From Pleurocapsa sp. MO_226.B13 (GTDB lineage: Bacteria > Cyanobacteriota > Cyanobacteriia > Cyanobacteriales > Xenococcaceae): 15,510 nt of DNA. Within the stretch, counting starts at the first letter, position 1; every line of letters starts with the position of its first letter. A model generated the notes under the pieces. It was not told the origin of the DNA and did no database searches. It worked only from the letters and a program-made list of their open reading frames with translations. The position numbers were made by a program, and so were the translations under genes. Positions 1 to 6,961 of the stretch are shown in pieces. The stretch is from the NCBI GenBank assembly GCA_030064795.1, contig JASJEI010000247.1, forward strand, positions 1 through 15,510, read 5' to 3'.

Positions 1-264
1 GGGTTTTCTTTGATTTGTTCTATAGTTTCACGCTTCTGAAATCCCTAGCTTTTCTTTAATAATTAATGCCCCCAATGCCATCCGAAACGGTTTGGCTATT
101 GCACCCATTGTTTTAGAAAAATTTTCTGCATATTCCTCTTCAAATTCTGACCAAGGAATTAAGTCCGCCATAATTACCCATCGGTTTTCTGATGATAACT
201 TACCTTCAAACGGTAATTCAAATTTTTCTGGAGTCAGGTCAGACTGGTGAGATTTACGGTACAT
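1..264 (-). pseudogene. IS5-type transposase, N-terminal part, frameshifted and cut by the window edge
   Basis: Read from the ATG at 264 leftward, this encodes the N-terminal domain of a DDE transposase of the broad IS5/IS1182 type common in cyanobacteria. It opens MYRKSHQSDLTPEKFELPF and later has KPFRMALGALIIKEKLGIS, the conserved helix-rich segment that precedes a stretch usually reading like ETVEQIRENPYLQYF. Here the frame hits TGA at about 28-30. A one-base shift near position 35-40 restores KRETIEQIKENP up to the window edge, which is the expected family continuation. The copy is therefore frameshifted and probably inactive, unless a programmed frameshift is used, for which I see no slippery run. 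The catalytic domain lies outside the window. Assignment to the general transposase family is firm. The exact IS name is not determined. Confidence 0.8.
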
Positions 265-399
265 TTGTTCTGGCTAAGGGGATGCAAAGTGCAAGGTTCT
301 TTTACCAATTTTAGGGGCTTTTCGCCCTTTTCTCCTCACTTTTTTCTGCACCAAAAATCCTTGTAACCTTTCTTGGCTCAACTATTTAAACTCATTTAG

Positions 400-1506
400 C
401 AAACCCTACTTAGACAAACCTTGAAACCACTTTGAGGATGGCATGGCGCACGTTTAAGCTTTCTGGCTCTATTTTTAATTGCTCTACTCAGAGTCAAAAC
501 CATCAACCTCGTAGAGTTAGCGACTGGGTTTAGAACTCATGCTAAGACCGATTCTAATTACAAACGTTTACAAAGATTTTTTAAAGATTTCGATCTAGAT
601 TATGGTGCGATCGCGCTTAGTTATTGTCACCAGACGCGGAGATTCCTCGCCACGGTGATTGGACATGGCGAGGAAACCTCGCCGTCCCTCACCGTAAACC
701 TTGGATTCTGAGTACAGATAGAACAGAATGGTCATGATTGTCAAACTCGCTTCAATATTCTGATGCTAGGTGTAGTACATGAAGGAGTCGCTTATCCGTT
801 GTTGTGGGAAATGCTAGAGAAGAAAGGTAACTCCAACAGCAATGAACCCATGGATTTACTCGCTCGCTTTCGAGAAGTTTTTCCTGATACGGAAGTTGCT
901 TATATCTGCGGAGATAGAGAATTTGTGGGTAAGCAATGGCTAACTTATCTCTTGATTGAGCCGACAATCCCTTTCAGAATCAGAATTCGAGAATCCGACC
1001 AAAGAGCGCGATGGTCGAAAAAGGCTTGCTGCTTCAATCGTTTTTGCTCACCTTCAACCTGGTCAACAAGAAATTTTGTCAGGTTGTCGTTGGGGAAAGG
1101 GGTCGATTAGTCTACATTTCAGCCTTACGCCTCGAAGATGGAGAGTAAAGAGTGGTTATCTCGAATGATTCTCCTCAAACAGCCATTTCTGACTATGCTC
1201 AACGTTGGGGAATCGAAACTCTATTTGGAATGTTTAAGACTAGAGGATTTTGTCTGGAATCCACTCATTTCACTGATGCTAAACGATTAAGTAAGTTATT
1301 AGCTTTAATGAGTTTAGCCATGTGTTGGGCTATGAAAATGGGACAATGGCTACATTCTCATTCTCCTCTCAAAGTCAAGAAACATGGTCGGCTCTCAAAA
1401 AGCATTTTTCGTATTAGGGCTGGATTATCTTCGTTCTATTGTTACTGATTTGGACTTGAAACATAATGACTTTCTTCATTCCTTAAAATTTTTGTCCTGT
1501 ACTTAG
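400..1506 (+). pseudogene. IS4-family DDE transposase, degraded by stops and frameshifts
   Basis: Pieces of one IS4-type transposase appear in order across three reading frames. Around 436-640 it reads GWHGARLSFLALFLIALLRV and later ATGFRTHAKTDSNYKRLQRF, with an in-frame TGA at 433. The first catalytic Asp lies in the segment PWILSTDRTEW (about 699-731) and the second in GDREF (about 910-924). The third catalytic residue is in the hallmark Y(2)R(3)E(6)K signature, seen as YAQRWGIETLFGMFK at about 1194-1238. Frameshifts occur between 640 and 699, near 1000, near 1090-1150, and near 1410; after the last one the C-terminus LDYLRSIVTDLDLKHNDF continues to TAG at 1504-1506. A palindromic stretch at 643-695 interrupts the normal protein sequence. 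With several independent lesions it cannot make a working enzyme, although all three catalytic residues are still spelled out. Confidence 0.88.
643..695. repeat. Palindromic insert inside the IS4 remnant
   Basis: This 53-bp stretch can fold in competing ways. TTCCTCGCCA (643-652) pairs perfectly with TGGCGAGGAA (666-675). GGCGAGG (667-673) pairs with CCTCGCC (677-683) across an AAA loop. ACGGTGA (652-658) pairs with TCACCGT (689-695). The surrounding transposase sequence fits its family on both sides, but this stretch does not, so it looks like a small palindromic repeat inserted into the dead gene. No protein or target-site duplication was identified. Confidence 0.55.
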
Positions 1507-1598
1507 ACAGTTTTAACTGGGGACTAATTGGGGATATTATATAAACAACCCAATTAATTCCCTTTCAAGAAATCCCCCAAACCCTTACTATATATGTA

Positions 1599-1672
1599 TC
1601 GGAGCGGCGGGATTTGAACCCACGACCCCCACTACCCCAAAGTGGTACGCTACCAAGCTGCGCTACGCCCCG
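1599..1672 (-). tRNA. trnP-GGG: tRNA-Pro, anticodon GGG
   Basis: Read on the minus strand from 1672 to 1599, it folds as a 74-nt cloverleaf. The acceptor stem is CGGGGCG with CGCTCCG, including one G-U pair. The D arm contains AGCTTGGTAGC. The anticodon stem CCACT/AGTGG closes the loop TTGGGGT, giving anticodon GGG. The T arm contains GGTTCAAATCC. The discriminator base is A and CCA is not encoded. It lies between the IS4 and ISL3 remnants. If the CAST-type end at 2490 still bounds a larger element, this tRNA would be inside it, which would be unusual cargo. Confidence 0.95.
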
Positions 1673-1742
1673 TTTTCACAAGTAAATATCATAGCATTGT
1701 TTTGTGCTGATAGAACAAATAATTTGGAAATCTAGTGAATAA

Positions 1743-2234
1743 AGTTATACTCGCCGTCTCCGTGATGCTCAAGGATTAAAAACTGGAGAGAAGAAAACCA
1801 ATCAGCCCCTACCTAAAGTTTTTGAACCGAAAAAATCTCTATTTACGGTACGTCGTGCGGTGGGGCTGATTTTAAGCAAACCAGCTGAACAAAGTGACTC
1901 TGATGCTGAAGCGATCGCTCTGCTCAAACAACAACATCCCAATCTAAATCTGGCGATTGAATTAGCTCAAAGTTTTGCCGATTTAGTTCGCCAAAAGCAG
2001 TCAGACAAAATAGAGGAGTGGTATGAGCGTGCAGAGTCTAGTCAAATCAAAGCTTTTATTGGTTTTGCTAAAAGCCTCAAAGAAGATTGGGCAGCCGTTA
2101 AAAATGGAGTTACTCTTTCTTGGAGTAATGGGCAAGTGGAGGGTCAAATCAATCGTCTCAAGATGCTCAAACGACAGATGTATGGTCGCGCTAGTCACGA
2201 GCTACTCAAGAAGCGGTTTTTATGTAATGTTTAA
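1743..2234 (+). pseudogene. ISL3-family transposase, C-terminal fragment
   Basis: An open frame from 1743 (just after TAA at 1740-1742) to TAA at 2232-2234 encodes the C-terminal part of an ISL3-type DDE transposase. It includes SFADLVRQKQSDKIEEWYER, a middle helix region, and the family signature LSWSNGQVEGQINRLKMLKR followed by MYGRASHELLKKRF near the natural C-terminus. The Glu in GQVEGQINRLK is the last residue of the DDE triad. The upstream zinc-binding and first catalytic parts are missing: homology starts abruptly near 1743 in the stretch RRLRDAQGLKTGE. A GTG at 1860 is not a credible native start. This is a 5'-truncated, non-functional remnant lying directly inside the CAST-type end at 2404-2490, so it may have landed in, or helped erode, that element. 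Confidence 0.85.
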
Positions 2235-2368
2235 TTCGTGGGAAGTTAAGTTCGAGAACTCCCGCAATTCAAGAATTGGACTCTTTTGGTGAATACTGAA
2301 TCGGAGCTCTAGCTTTTGATGCTGTTGCTAGAACGCGATCGCCGACTAAAGACGACAACAAAATGAAA

Positions 2369-2393
2369 TTTGAAAGAATCGATCGGTCGTAGG
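2369..2393 (+). ncRNA. Candidate delocalised CAST homing guide (repeat tail plus 17-nt spacer) against tRNA-Asn
   Basis: The sequence TTTGAAAG (2369-2376) is followed by AATCGATCGGTCGTAGG (2377-2393). The last 17 nt match the minus strand of the neighbouring tRNA-Asn gene (2549 down to 2533) at 16 of 17 positions, and the match stops exactly at both ends. GAAAG, often TTGAAAG, is the 3' end of the CRISPR repeat in type V-K CAST systems. Their delocalised homing guides carry roughly 17-nt spacers against tRNA genes. The target is preceded by TGTT, which fits the NGTN PAM preferred by Cas12k. The protospacer start is 59 bp from the transposon end at 2490, close to the approximately 60-66 bp known for ShCAST. 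The single mismatch is at spacer position 8. The upstream repeat part is degenerate, so whether it is still expressed and used is unknown. Confidence 0.65.
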
Positions 2394-2403
2394 AATTTGA
2401 TTC

Positions 2404-2490
2404 GACGACAAATAATTTGTTATTGATGATAACTATATTGTTAAAATGACACTAATTTGTTACCGATGACAAATAATTAGTTACTGTACA
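2404..2490 (-). mobile_element. Terminus of a Tn7-like (type V-K CAST-like) transposon with four TnsB-type repeats
   Basis: Read inward on the minus strand from 2490, the DNA starts TGTACA. It continues with GTAACTAATTATTTGTCATC (2484-2465), a near copy about 21 bp later (2463-2445), a more diverged copy (2444-2425), and ATAACAAATTATTTGTCGTC (2423-2404). A weaker fifth copy may lie at 2351-2372. This matches the architecture of Scytonema CAST ends as I remember them: TGTACAGTGACA and then tandem GACAAATTATNTGTC-like sites bound by TnsB. The flank 2491-2495 (AGAAT) would be the 5-bp target duplication. The end is 22 bp from the 3' end of tRNA-Asn, the usual neighbourhood for such elements. No transposition or Cas12k gene lies inside the window, and I cannot tell left from right end. 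Confidence 0.78.
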
Positions 2491-2512
2491 AGAATATTGA
2501 TTTTTTGGAAAA

Positions 2513-2584
2513 CTCCCCAGGTAGGATTTGAACCTACGACCAATCGATTAACAGTCGACCGCTCTGCCACTGAGCTACTGAGGA
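2513..2584 (-). tRNA. trnN-GTT: tRNA-Asn, anticodon GTT
   Basis: The minus-strand sequence from 2584 to 2513 folds as a 72-nt tRNA. The acceptor stem is TCCTCAG/CTGGGGA with a T-G pair. The D arm contains AGCTCAGTGGCAGAGC. The anticodon stem GTCGA/TCGAT closes the loop CTGTTAA, giving anticodon GTT. The T arm contains GGTTCAAATCC. The discriminator is G and no CCA is encoded. Its anticodon-to-T-stem portion (2533-2549) is the probable target of the homing-guide-like sequence at 2377-2393, and the transposon end lies just downstream of its 3' end. The tRNA itself looks intact. Confidence 0.96.
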
Positions 2585-2784
2585 TTGCTTCACTAGCCAT
2601 AAACAATGATAACTAAAGCAGAAATAATTGGCAAGTATTTTCTTAAAGTAATTTAGCTGGGCGATAAATTGTTAATTTTTATCGCTAAAAACAGAGAAAA
2701 GCTTTGGTTTTGGGTCTACCGATTTGGCTAACTTTAAGGATATCCTAGAAATAAACTGAGCCCTAGCTGCAATATTTCCTCCTC

Positions 2785-3255
2785 ATGCTTGTCAACCGCG
2801 ATCGCATTGTCTATCTTTCTTTTATTTCTACAGATTTGCCAGTTTGGAATGTAATCGAAGCGACTGCGTCTCTATATCAAAAGGATCGAGAAAGATTTCA
2901 TTTATTGCTTAGTCAGCAAAATTTACCCCATTCAGTTGCATCGGATCGCCAAAATAAATTCGACCGAGGACTGTTTTGGCTAGAAATATCACCTTATCGA
3001 GTGATGATGACCATGCAAAGCAATAGCAGATTTAGCTATCGACACTTTTGGGAGAAGGGTATTTATGGTGTGAGTAGATACTGTCTTAATACCGATCTCG
3101 ATCTACCTAATAAATCTTTGCGACTGCGGAACTTTACTCGTTACCTTAAGGTAGAGCAAGACCCTTTTCCCAGAAATATACGTATCGAATACGAACTGTG
3201 GTCAAAAAAAGTTCACTTAGGCTCTTATATTCTTCATTTGGATATTAATAATTAG
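2785..3255 (+). CDS. Uncharacterised protein of 156 residues
   Basis: An ATG at 2785 opens a 156-codon frame ending in TAG-type stop context at 3255. I do not recognise the family. The protein is rich in basic and aromatic residues, with no signal peptide, membrane segment or cysteine motif. It contains an Arg/Tyr-rich middle (SRFSYRHFWEKGIYGVSRYC) and a C-terminus alternating polar and hydrophobic residues (RIEYELWSKKVHLGSYILHL), suggesting a small beta-rich soluble fold. There is no clear Shine-Dalgarno sequence before the ATG, which is common in cyanobacteria. Codon use resembles the neighbours and a HIP1 site lies near its start, so it looks resident rather than recently acquired. It converges with the exporter gene on the other strand, leaving 20 bp between them. 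Function is unknown. Confidence 0.6.
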   Translation: MLVNRDRIVYLSFISTDLPVWNVIEATASLYQKDRERFHLLLSQQNLPHSVASDRQNKFDRGLFWLEISPYRVMMTMQSNSRFSYRHFWEKGIYGVSRYCLNTDLDLPNKSLRLRNFTRYLKVEQDPFPRNIRIEYELWSKKVHLGSYILHLDINN

Positions 3256-3275
3256 TTATTGGTTGTCGATCGCTT

Positions 3276-4160
3276 TTAACTCTTATTTTTGTACCACAAA
3301 TCCCCTGCTGCTAAAGCAGCACCGCCAACAATAAGTAAACAAGCTACTCCAATTTTCCAACTAGCTTCAGCAAACCCGCAGCTAATTAACAATAGAGTAG
3401 ATAGTAAGGGAGCTAAATAAGAAAGAGAACCTAAAGCTTTAATGTTTCCCTGCTTAACTCCATAGTCCCAGGTGAAAAATGCTAATCCCACTGGGCCTAA
3501 TCCCAGACAAATTATCGCAATCCATTGTTCTCCCAGAGGGATGACGGTTGATTCAAACCAGCTATGACAAAACCAGGCTAGAATAGCACTTACAAAGCAA
3601 AATCCAGCAACTGCATCTGTTGGTATAGATTTAAAGCATCTCGATAAAACAGAGTATCCCGACCAAGTTAAAGCACAAGCTATTGCTGCTAGATAGCCAT
3701 AGCTATACTGAACTTCAAAAGATAAAGAATTTTTACCAGCTACTAATAATCCAGCCCCCAAAAAGCCCGCGATCGCGCCAAGGATATGAAACCAGCGTAG
3801 TTTTTCCCCAGGTAAAAGAGCCGAAAACAGCACGATAAATAAAGGCCATAAATAAGCAATGAGACTGGCTTCAACTGCGGGAGAGTTTTTTAAAGCGAGA
3901 AAATAAAAGCAATGGTAGCCAAAAATGCCGAAAATTCCCAAGCCCCATAGCTTGATGGGTAACTTTAAACTATGAATAAAACTATTGCCTTTTTGAATCA
4001 ATAAAGCTAAACCAATGACAGAGGCGACAGTAAAGGACATTGCCATCAGTTGAAAAGGAGGTATAGAACCACTTAATTTTGTCAGCAGTGCTAGTGTTGC
4101 CCACATTAGGATGGCAGTAAAACCGATTAATGTTGGTTTGACTGAGGTTTGGTAAGACAT
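3276..4160 (-). CDS. EamA/DMT-family transporter, YddG-like (probable amino-acid exporter)
   Basis: About 294 residues with ten predicted membrane helices arranged as two EamA repeats, the layout of the drug/metabolite transporter superfamily in the inner membrane. The start KPTLIGFTAILMWATLALL, the segment SLIAYLWPLFIVLFSALLPG and the later LGPVGLAFFTWDYGVKQGNI closely resemble the E. coli aromatic amino-acid exporter YddG. Amino-acid export is therefore a reasonable inference, but the substrate is not proven. I prefer the ATG at 4160 (MSYQTS); an in-frame TTG at 4175 would add five residues. The gene follows the AraC-type regulator on the same strand after 72 bp, and both lie downstream of avtA and rimM, so it is likely the last gene of that run. 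The aminotransferase upstream supports a link to amino acids. Confidence 0.85.
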   Translation of the reverse strand: MSYQTSVKPTLIGFTAILMWATLALLTKLSGSIPPFQLMAMSFTVASVIGLALLIQKGNSFIHSLKLPIKLWGLGIFGIFGYHCFYFLALKNSPAVEASLIAYLWPLFIVLFSALLPGEKLRWFHILGAIAGFLGAGLLVAGKNSLSFEVQYSYGYLAAIACALTWSGYSVLSRCFKSIPTDAVAGFCFVSAILAWFCHSWFESTVIPLGEQWIAIICLGLGPVGLAFFTWDYGVKQGNIKALGSLSYLAPLLSTLLLISCGFAEASWKIGVACLLIVGGAALAAGDLWYKNKS

Positions 4161-4185
4161 ATTCCAATTTCTCAATATTTTTAAC

Positions 4186-4199
4186 TATCTCTTGAGATA
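4186..4199. promoter_or_regulatory. Short inverted repeat between regulator and exporter genes
   Basis: TATCTC and GAGATA face each other across TT in the 72-bp gap between the AraC-type gene and the exporter start. A further GAGATA lies at 4223-4228. The position is suitable for an operator or a small attenuating hairpin, but there is no T-run in the reading direction and AraC proteins usually bind direct repeats. The functional meaning is only a guess. Confidence 0.25.
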
Positions 4200-4232
4200 T
4201 TTGGATTGTAGGGCTGGCAAAAGAGATAATGC

Positions 4233-4979
4233 TTATCCTAATTTCTGCGATCGCTTAACCGAATTTCGGCTTTGTTGACGATAATTTAAGGGGGTTACTC
4301 GTTCGTGCTGTTGAAACAGGCGAGTTAGTGAGGAATGATGTTCGTAACCAACTTGTTGAGCGATTTGCAGAATTGAAAGATCTGTATGAGTCAATAACTC
4401 TTTAGCCCTGTTTAAACGAATAGACTGAATATAAGTTTTAGGACTCATTCCAGTTGTGTTTTTAAACCATTGGCAGTAATAGGTTTGGTTATACCCCTCT
4501 ATACTGGCTAGCTTTTGCAGAGAAATTGAATTATAAAAATTAGCGTGAATGTATTGAATAGACTGGGGAAGGCGGTCTTGTTGTAAGATACTCAGAGCGT
4601 AGCGAAATAAATCGGTAAGATTTTGATTCTCTGTTGAAGAAGAGTTGATTTCCGATAACATTAATAAGCGGAGTGCTTGCCACCGCTCGTCGAGTAGAAG
4701 ACTCAAGCCTCCGTGAGATTTTTTTACTGGTTCTGTTAACCAAAAATGAGGCACATCTAGCACTAGAAATTCGTTCCTCTGATGAGCGTAAAAAGTATGT
4801 TGGCATTGAGGAGGAAGGAAAAATAGACGCGACTCTTCTAACTTTAGATCGTAAGCATCGGTTTGGATGAACAGTAAGCCTTGGAGGGGCAAAATCAGTT
4901 GAGCAAAAGCATGAGCATGGGTATTAGCGCGATCGCCATAGGTTCTAATCTCTCCCAGAATTCGATCGTAGGTATTCAT
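4233..4979 (-). CDS. AraC-family transcriptional regulator with cupin sensor domain
   Basis: This 248-residue protein has the two-domain layout of AraC-type regulators. Residues 10-80 form a cupin-like sensor: HAHAFAQLILPLQGLLFIQT with paired His 21 and 23, and later FFLPPQCQHTFYA. Residues 140-235 form two helix-turn-helix units, the first around SLQKLASIEGYNQTYYCQWF and the second in the classic SILQIAQQVGYEHHSSLTRLF, ending in the conserved TPLNYR. It should bind DNA in the cytoplasm and respond to a small ligand. The ATG at 4979 follows the rimM stop by 2 bp, so translation is probably coupled. The exporter gene comes 72 bp later on the same strand. AraC regulators paired with EamA exporters commonly control that exporter, so self-operon regulation is a reasonable inference. 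The ligand is unknown. Confidence 0.9.
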   Translation of the reverse strand: MNTYDRILGEIRTYGDRANTHAHAFAQLILPLQGLLFIQTDAYDLKLEESRLFFLPPQCQHTFYAHQRNEFLVLDVPHFWLTEPVKKSHGGLSLLLDERWQALRLLMLSEINSSSTENQNLTDLFRYALSILQQDRLPQSIQYIHANFYNSISLQKLASIEGYNQTYYCQWFKNTTGMSPKTYIQSIRLNRAKELLTHTDLSILQIAQQVGYEHHSSLTRLFQQHERVTPLNYRQQSRNSVKRSQKLG

Positions 4980-4981
4980 CT

Positions 4982-5638
4982 CTATTTAAGCTCGTGAATG
5001 TTAATTAAACCTTCAGGAGGAGATATTTCTATTCGCTGGTTAGGAATATCTACCACGGGGACTATTTCTTTAACAAAGGGAACTAATATCGTTAAAGGTT
5101 TTTTGGATTTTGGTTTGTATTTTTTGCGTCTGCTGCGACGACTGATTTGAGAAAGATCTTTTTCTGGTTTGGCTTCGGCTTCTGGCTGTTTGTGTAATTT
5201 AATTTCCAATAAATCGTTTCCCGCCGAGTAGAGATCGATCGTGACGCCGATGTTTTCCCCTGTTTGCTGATGATACACTTCTAGACCTACTAAATCTGCA
5301 ACGTGATATTCATCTCGATCTAGTTTGGGGCGATCGCTTTTATCTACTAATAGTTTATAGTCGCGCAATTCTTCGGCTCGATTGCGATCTTCGATTCCTT
5401 CTAATTTAATTACATATAAGTTTTTCCCTGCTAGATATCTTCCTCCTTGTAACTGGACTTGAGTAATTGCCGAAGTGTGGGGATGTTTTAGCCAGCGCGG
5501 ACCAGGTTTGGTAAATCTTTCGGGAAAATCAGAGTCGGGATATACCCGCAATTCTCCCTTTAAACCTTGAGGTGAAGTAATTTTCCCTACTTCTAACCAT
5601 TCTCTTTCCTGGTTGATGGTCGAGCGTTCATCATTCAT
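4982..5638 (-). CDS. rimM: Ribosome maturation factor RimM
   Basis: RimM binds ribosomal protein S19 and helps mature the 30S subunit head and process 16S rRNA in the cytoplasm. The N-terminal beta-barrel domain shows the signature VGKITSPQGLKGELRVYPDS (residues 17-36), then RYLAGKNLYVIKLEGIEDRN. The PRC-barrel begins near YHVADLVGLEV (111-121) and ends with ILVPFVKEIVPVVDIPNQRI (184-203). At 218 residues it is longer than the usual 170-180. The excess is a charged, Lys/Arg-rich insert at about residues 149-182 inside the PRC barrel, containing SRRSRRKKYKPKSKK; cyanobacterial RimM proteins often carry an insert here. The ATG at 5638 gives a natural start. avtA ends 39 bp upstream and the regulator starts 2 bp downstream. 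Confidence 0.95.
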   Translation of the reverse strand: MNDERSTINQEREWLEVGKITSPQGLKGELRVYPDSDFPERFTKPGPRWLKHPHTSAITQVQLQGGRYLAGKNLYVIKLEGIEDRNRAEELRDYKLLVDKSDRPKLDRDEYHVADLVGLEVYHQQTGENIGVTIDLYSAGNDLLEIKLHKQPEAEAKPEKDLSQISRRSRRKKYKPKSKKPLTILVPFVKEIVPVVDIPNQRIEISPPEGLINIHELK

Positions 5639-5677
5639 TAGATCTTAATTAATACTTGCTACTTAAACGTAGCGGTA

Positions 5678-6955
5678 CTACACAGTTACAGTTTGATATA
5701 CGTCTTGAGCGACTTGGGCTAAGCGTCGCATTGCTTCTGCTATCTCTGCTTTGGTCGCAGTAAGGCTAATTCTGAGGCATTGTTGCTTGTGTTGCCAATC
5801 TTCTCTTAAACCAGGAAAAAAGGTACTTCCAGGGACGACAATTACTCCTACTTGCTTTAATTCTTGGTAAAATTCCCAATCTGTTATTGGTAAATCTTGA
5901 AGCCACAACCAAGCAAAGATTGCCCCTTCTCCCTGATGTAAATACCAGGGAAGATCTTTGGGCATAGCCGAATCTAAAGTGTTTTCTAAAACTTCAATTT
6001 TGCTTTGATAGTGAGGGCGAATCACACTCTCAGCAATATAAGCTAGCTTACCAGAAGAGATGGCTCTAGCTGCGATCGCCTGTCCGTATCTAGAGGAGTG
6101 AATACAAGCGTTGGTTTGAAAAAATTCTAAAATCTCGATTAGTTGAGGATCGCCAATAGCAATGCCAATTCTCTCTCCTGGCAAACCTGCTTTGGATAAA
6201 CTCATGCAGTGAATAATATTATCGCCAAACTGAGGATTCATCTCCGTAAAGTTCAAAGCGGGAAAAGGCGGTGCATAAGCCGAATCGATCAATACGGGAA
6301 CATTGTGGCTAGCAGCTAGATCGGCTATTTTTCTAACTTCTTTATCGCTGATGACGTTACCCGTGGGGTTGCAAGGACGAGAAAAAATTACACAACCAGT
6401 TTGTCGATCGATTTGTAGTTGACTAAAATCAGGACGATATTTAAACCGATGTTTCTCCTCATCGATTTCTATCGTCGGTTTGTAAGCAATCAAAGCTTCT
6501 GGAGTCAGGCTTACACCACCATAGCCTGTATAGTCGGGACTCAGGGGCAAGACAATTTTTCTTAACTCTCCCGATGCCGTATAACCACCAAAAGCATTAG
6601 CAGCATAGAGATAGAGAGCTTGAGAGCCACCTGTAATCAGAATCTGGCGATCGCTTAAGTTGAGATTGTAACGAGTATTGAAATCTTTGATAATTGCCTC
6701 AATCAGTGGTGCATAACCTTGGGACGAACCATAGCGACAGACAACTTCACCGTATTGATCACTATCGAGCAATTCTTGAGTGCAATCGCGCCATAACTGT
6801 TCGACTTCGGGCAAAATTACGGGATTACCCGCACTAAGATTAATAAATTCTTTTCCCGCATTGTTTCTCAAGGTTTCGTTAATATCTTTCATGATTGCTC
6901 TAACTCCCGTTAGTTGGGACATTTGCGAACCAAATTGAGATAAAGCAGGCTTCAT
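5678..6955 (-). CDS. avtA: Valine-pyruvate aminotransferase (AvtA-like), PLP-dependent
   Basis: A fold-type I aminotransferase of about 425 residues, matching E. coli AvtA (417 residues) along its whole length. AvtA interconverts alanine and 2-oxoisovalerate with pyruvate and valine in the cytoplasm. Visible landmarks, numbered from the TTG at 6961, are NLSAGNPVILPEVEQ (41-55), the TGGSQALYLYA cofactor phosphate segment (110-120), SRPCNPTGNVI (194-204) with the conserved NPTG, DSAYAPPFPAL (226-236) with the Asp and Tyr that hold the PLP ring, and MSLSKAGLPGERIG (253-266). In the last segment Lys 257 is the Schiff-base lysine. EGAIFAWLWLQDLPIT near the C-terminus is diagnostic for AvtA. The ATG at 6955 is a likelier start than the TTG. 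It leads the minus-strand run avtA-rimM-regulator-exporter with short gaps, so co-transcription is likely. Confidence 0.9.
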   Translation of the reverse strand: MKPALSQFGSQMSQLTGVRAIMKDINETLRNNAGKEFINLSAGNPVILPEVEQLWRDCTQELLDSDQYGEVVCRYGSSQGYAPLIEAIIKDFNTRYNLNLSDRQILITGGSQALYLYAANAFGGYTASGELRKIVLPLSPDYTGYGGVSLTPEALIAYKPTIEIDEEKHRFKYRPDFSQLQIDRQTGCVIFSRPCNPTGNVISDKEVRKIADLAASHNVPVLIDSAYAPPFPALNFTEMNPQFGDNIIHCMSLSKAGLPGERIGIAIGDPQLIEILEFFQTNACIHSSRYGQAIAARAISSGKLAYIAESVIRPHYQSKIEVLENTLDSAMPKDLPWYLHQGEGAIFAWLWLQDLPITDWEFYQELKQVGVIVVPGSTFFPGLREDWQHKQQCLRISLTATKAEIAEAMRRLAQVAQDVYQTVTV

Positions 6956-6961
6956 AATCAA

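Noticed and set aside
1599..1672. tRNA-Pro as a second homing target.
   Set aside because: No TGTACA end or tandem repeats lie within about 100 bp on either side, and the 17-nt guide-like sequence matches tRNA-Asn only.
1860..2234. The GTG-initiated 124-residue frame as an independent gene.
   Set aside because: The same frame continues upstream to 1743 with ISL3 transposase sequence, so it is the tail of a truncated transposase.
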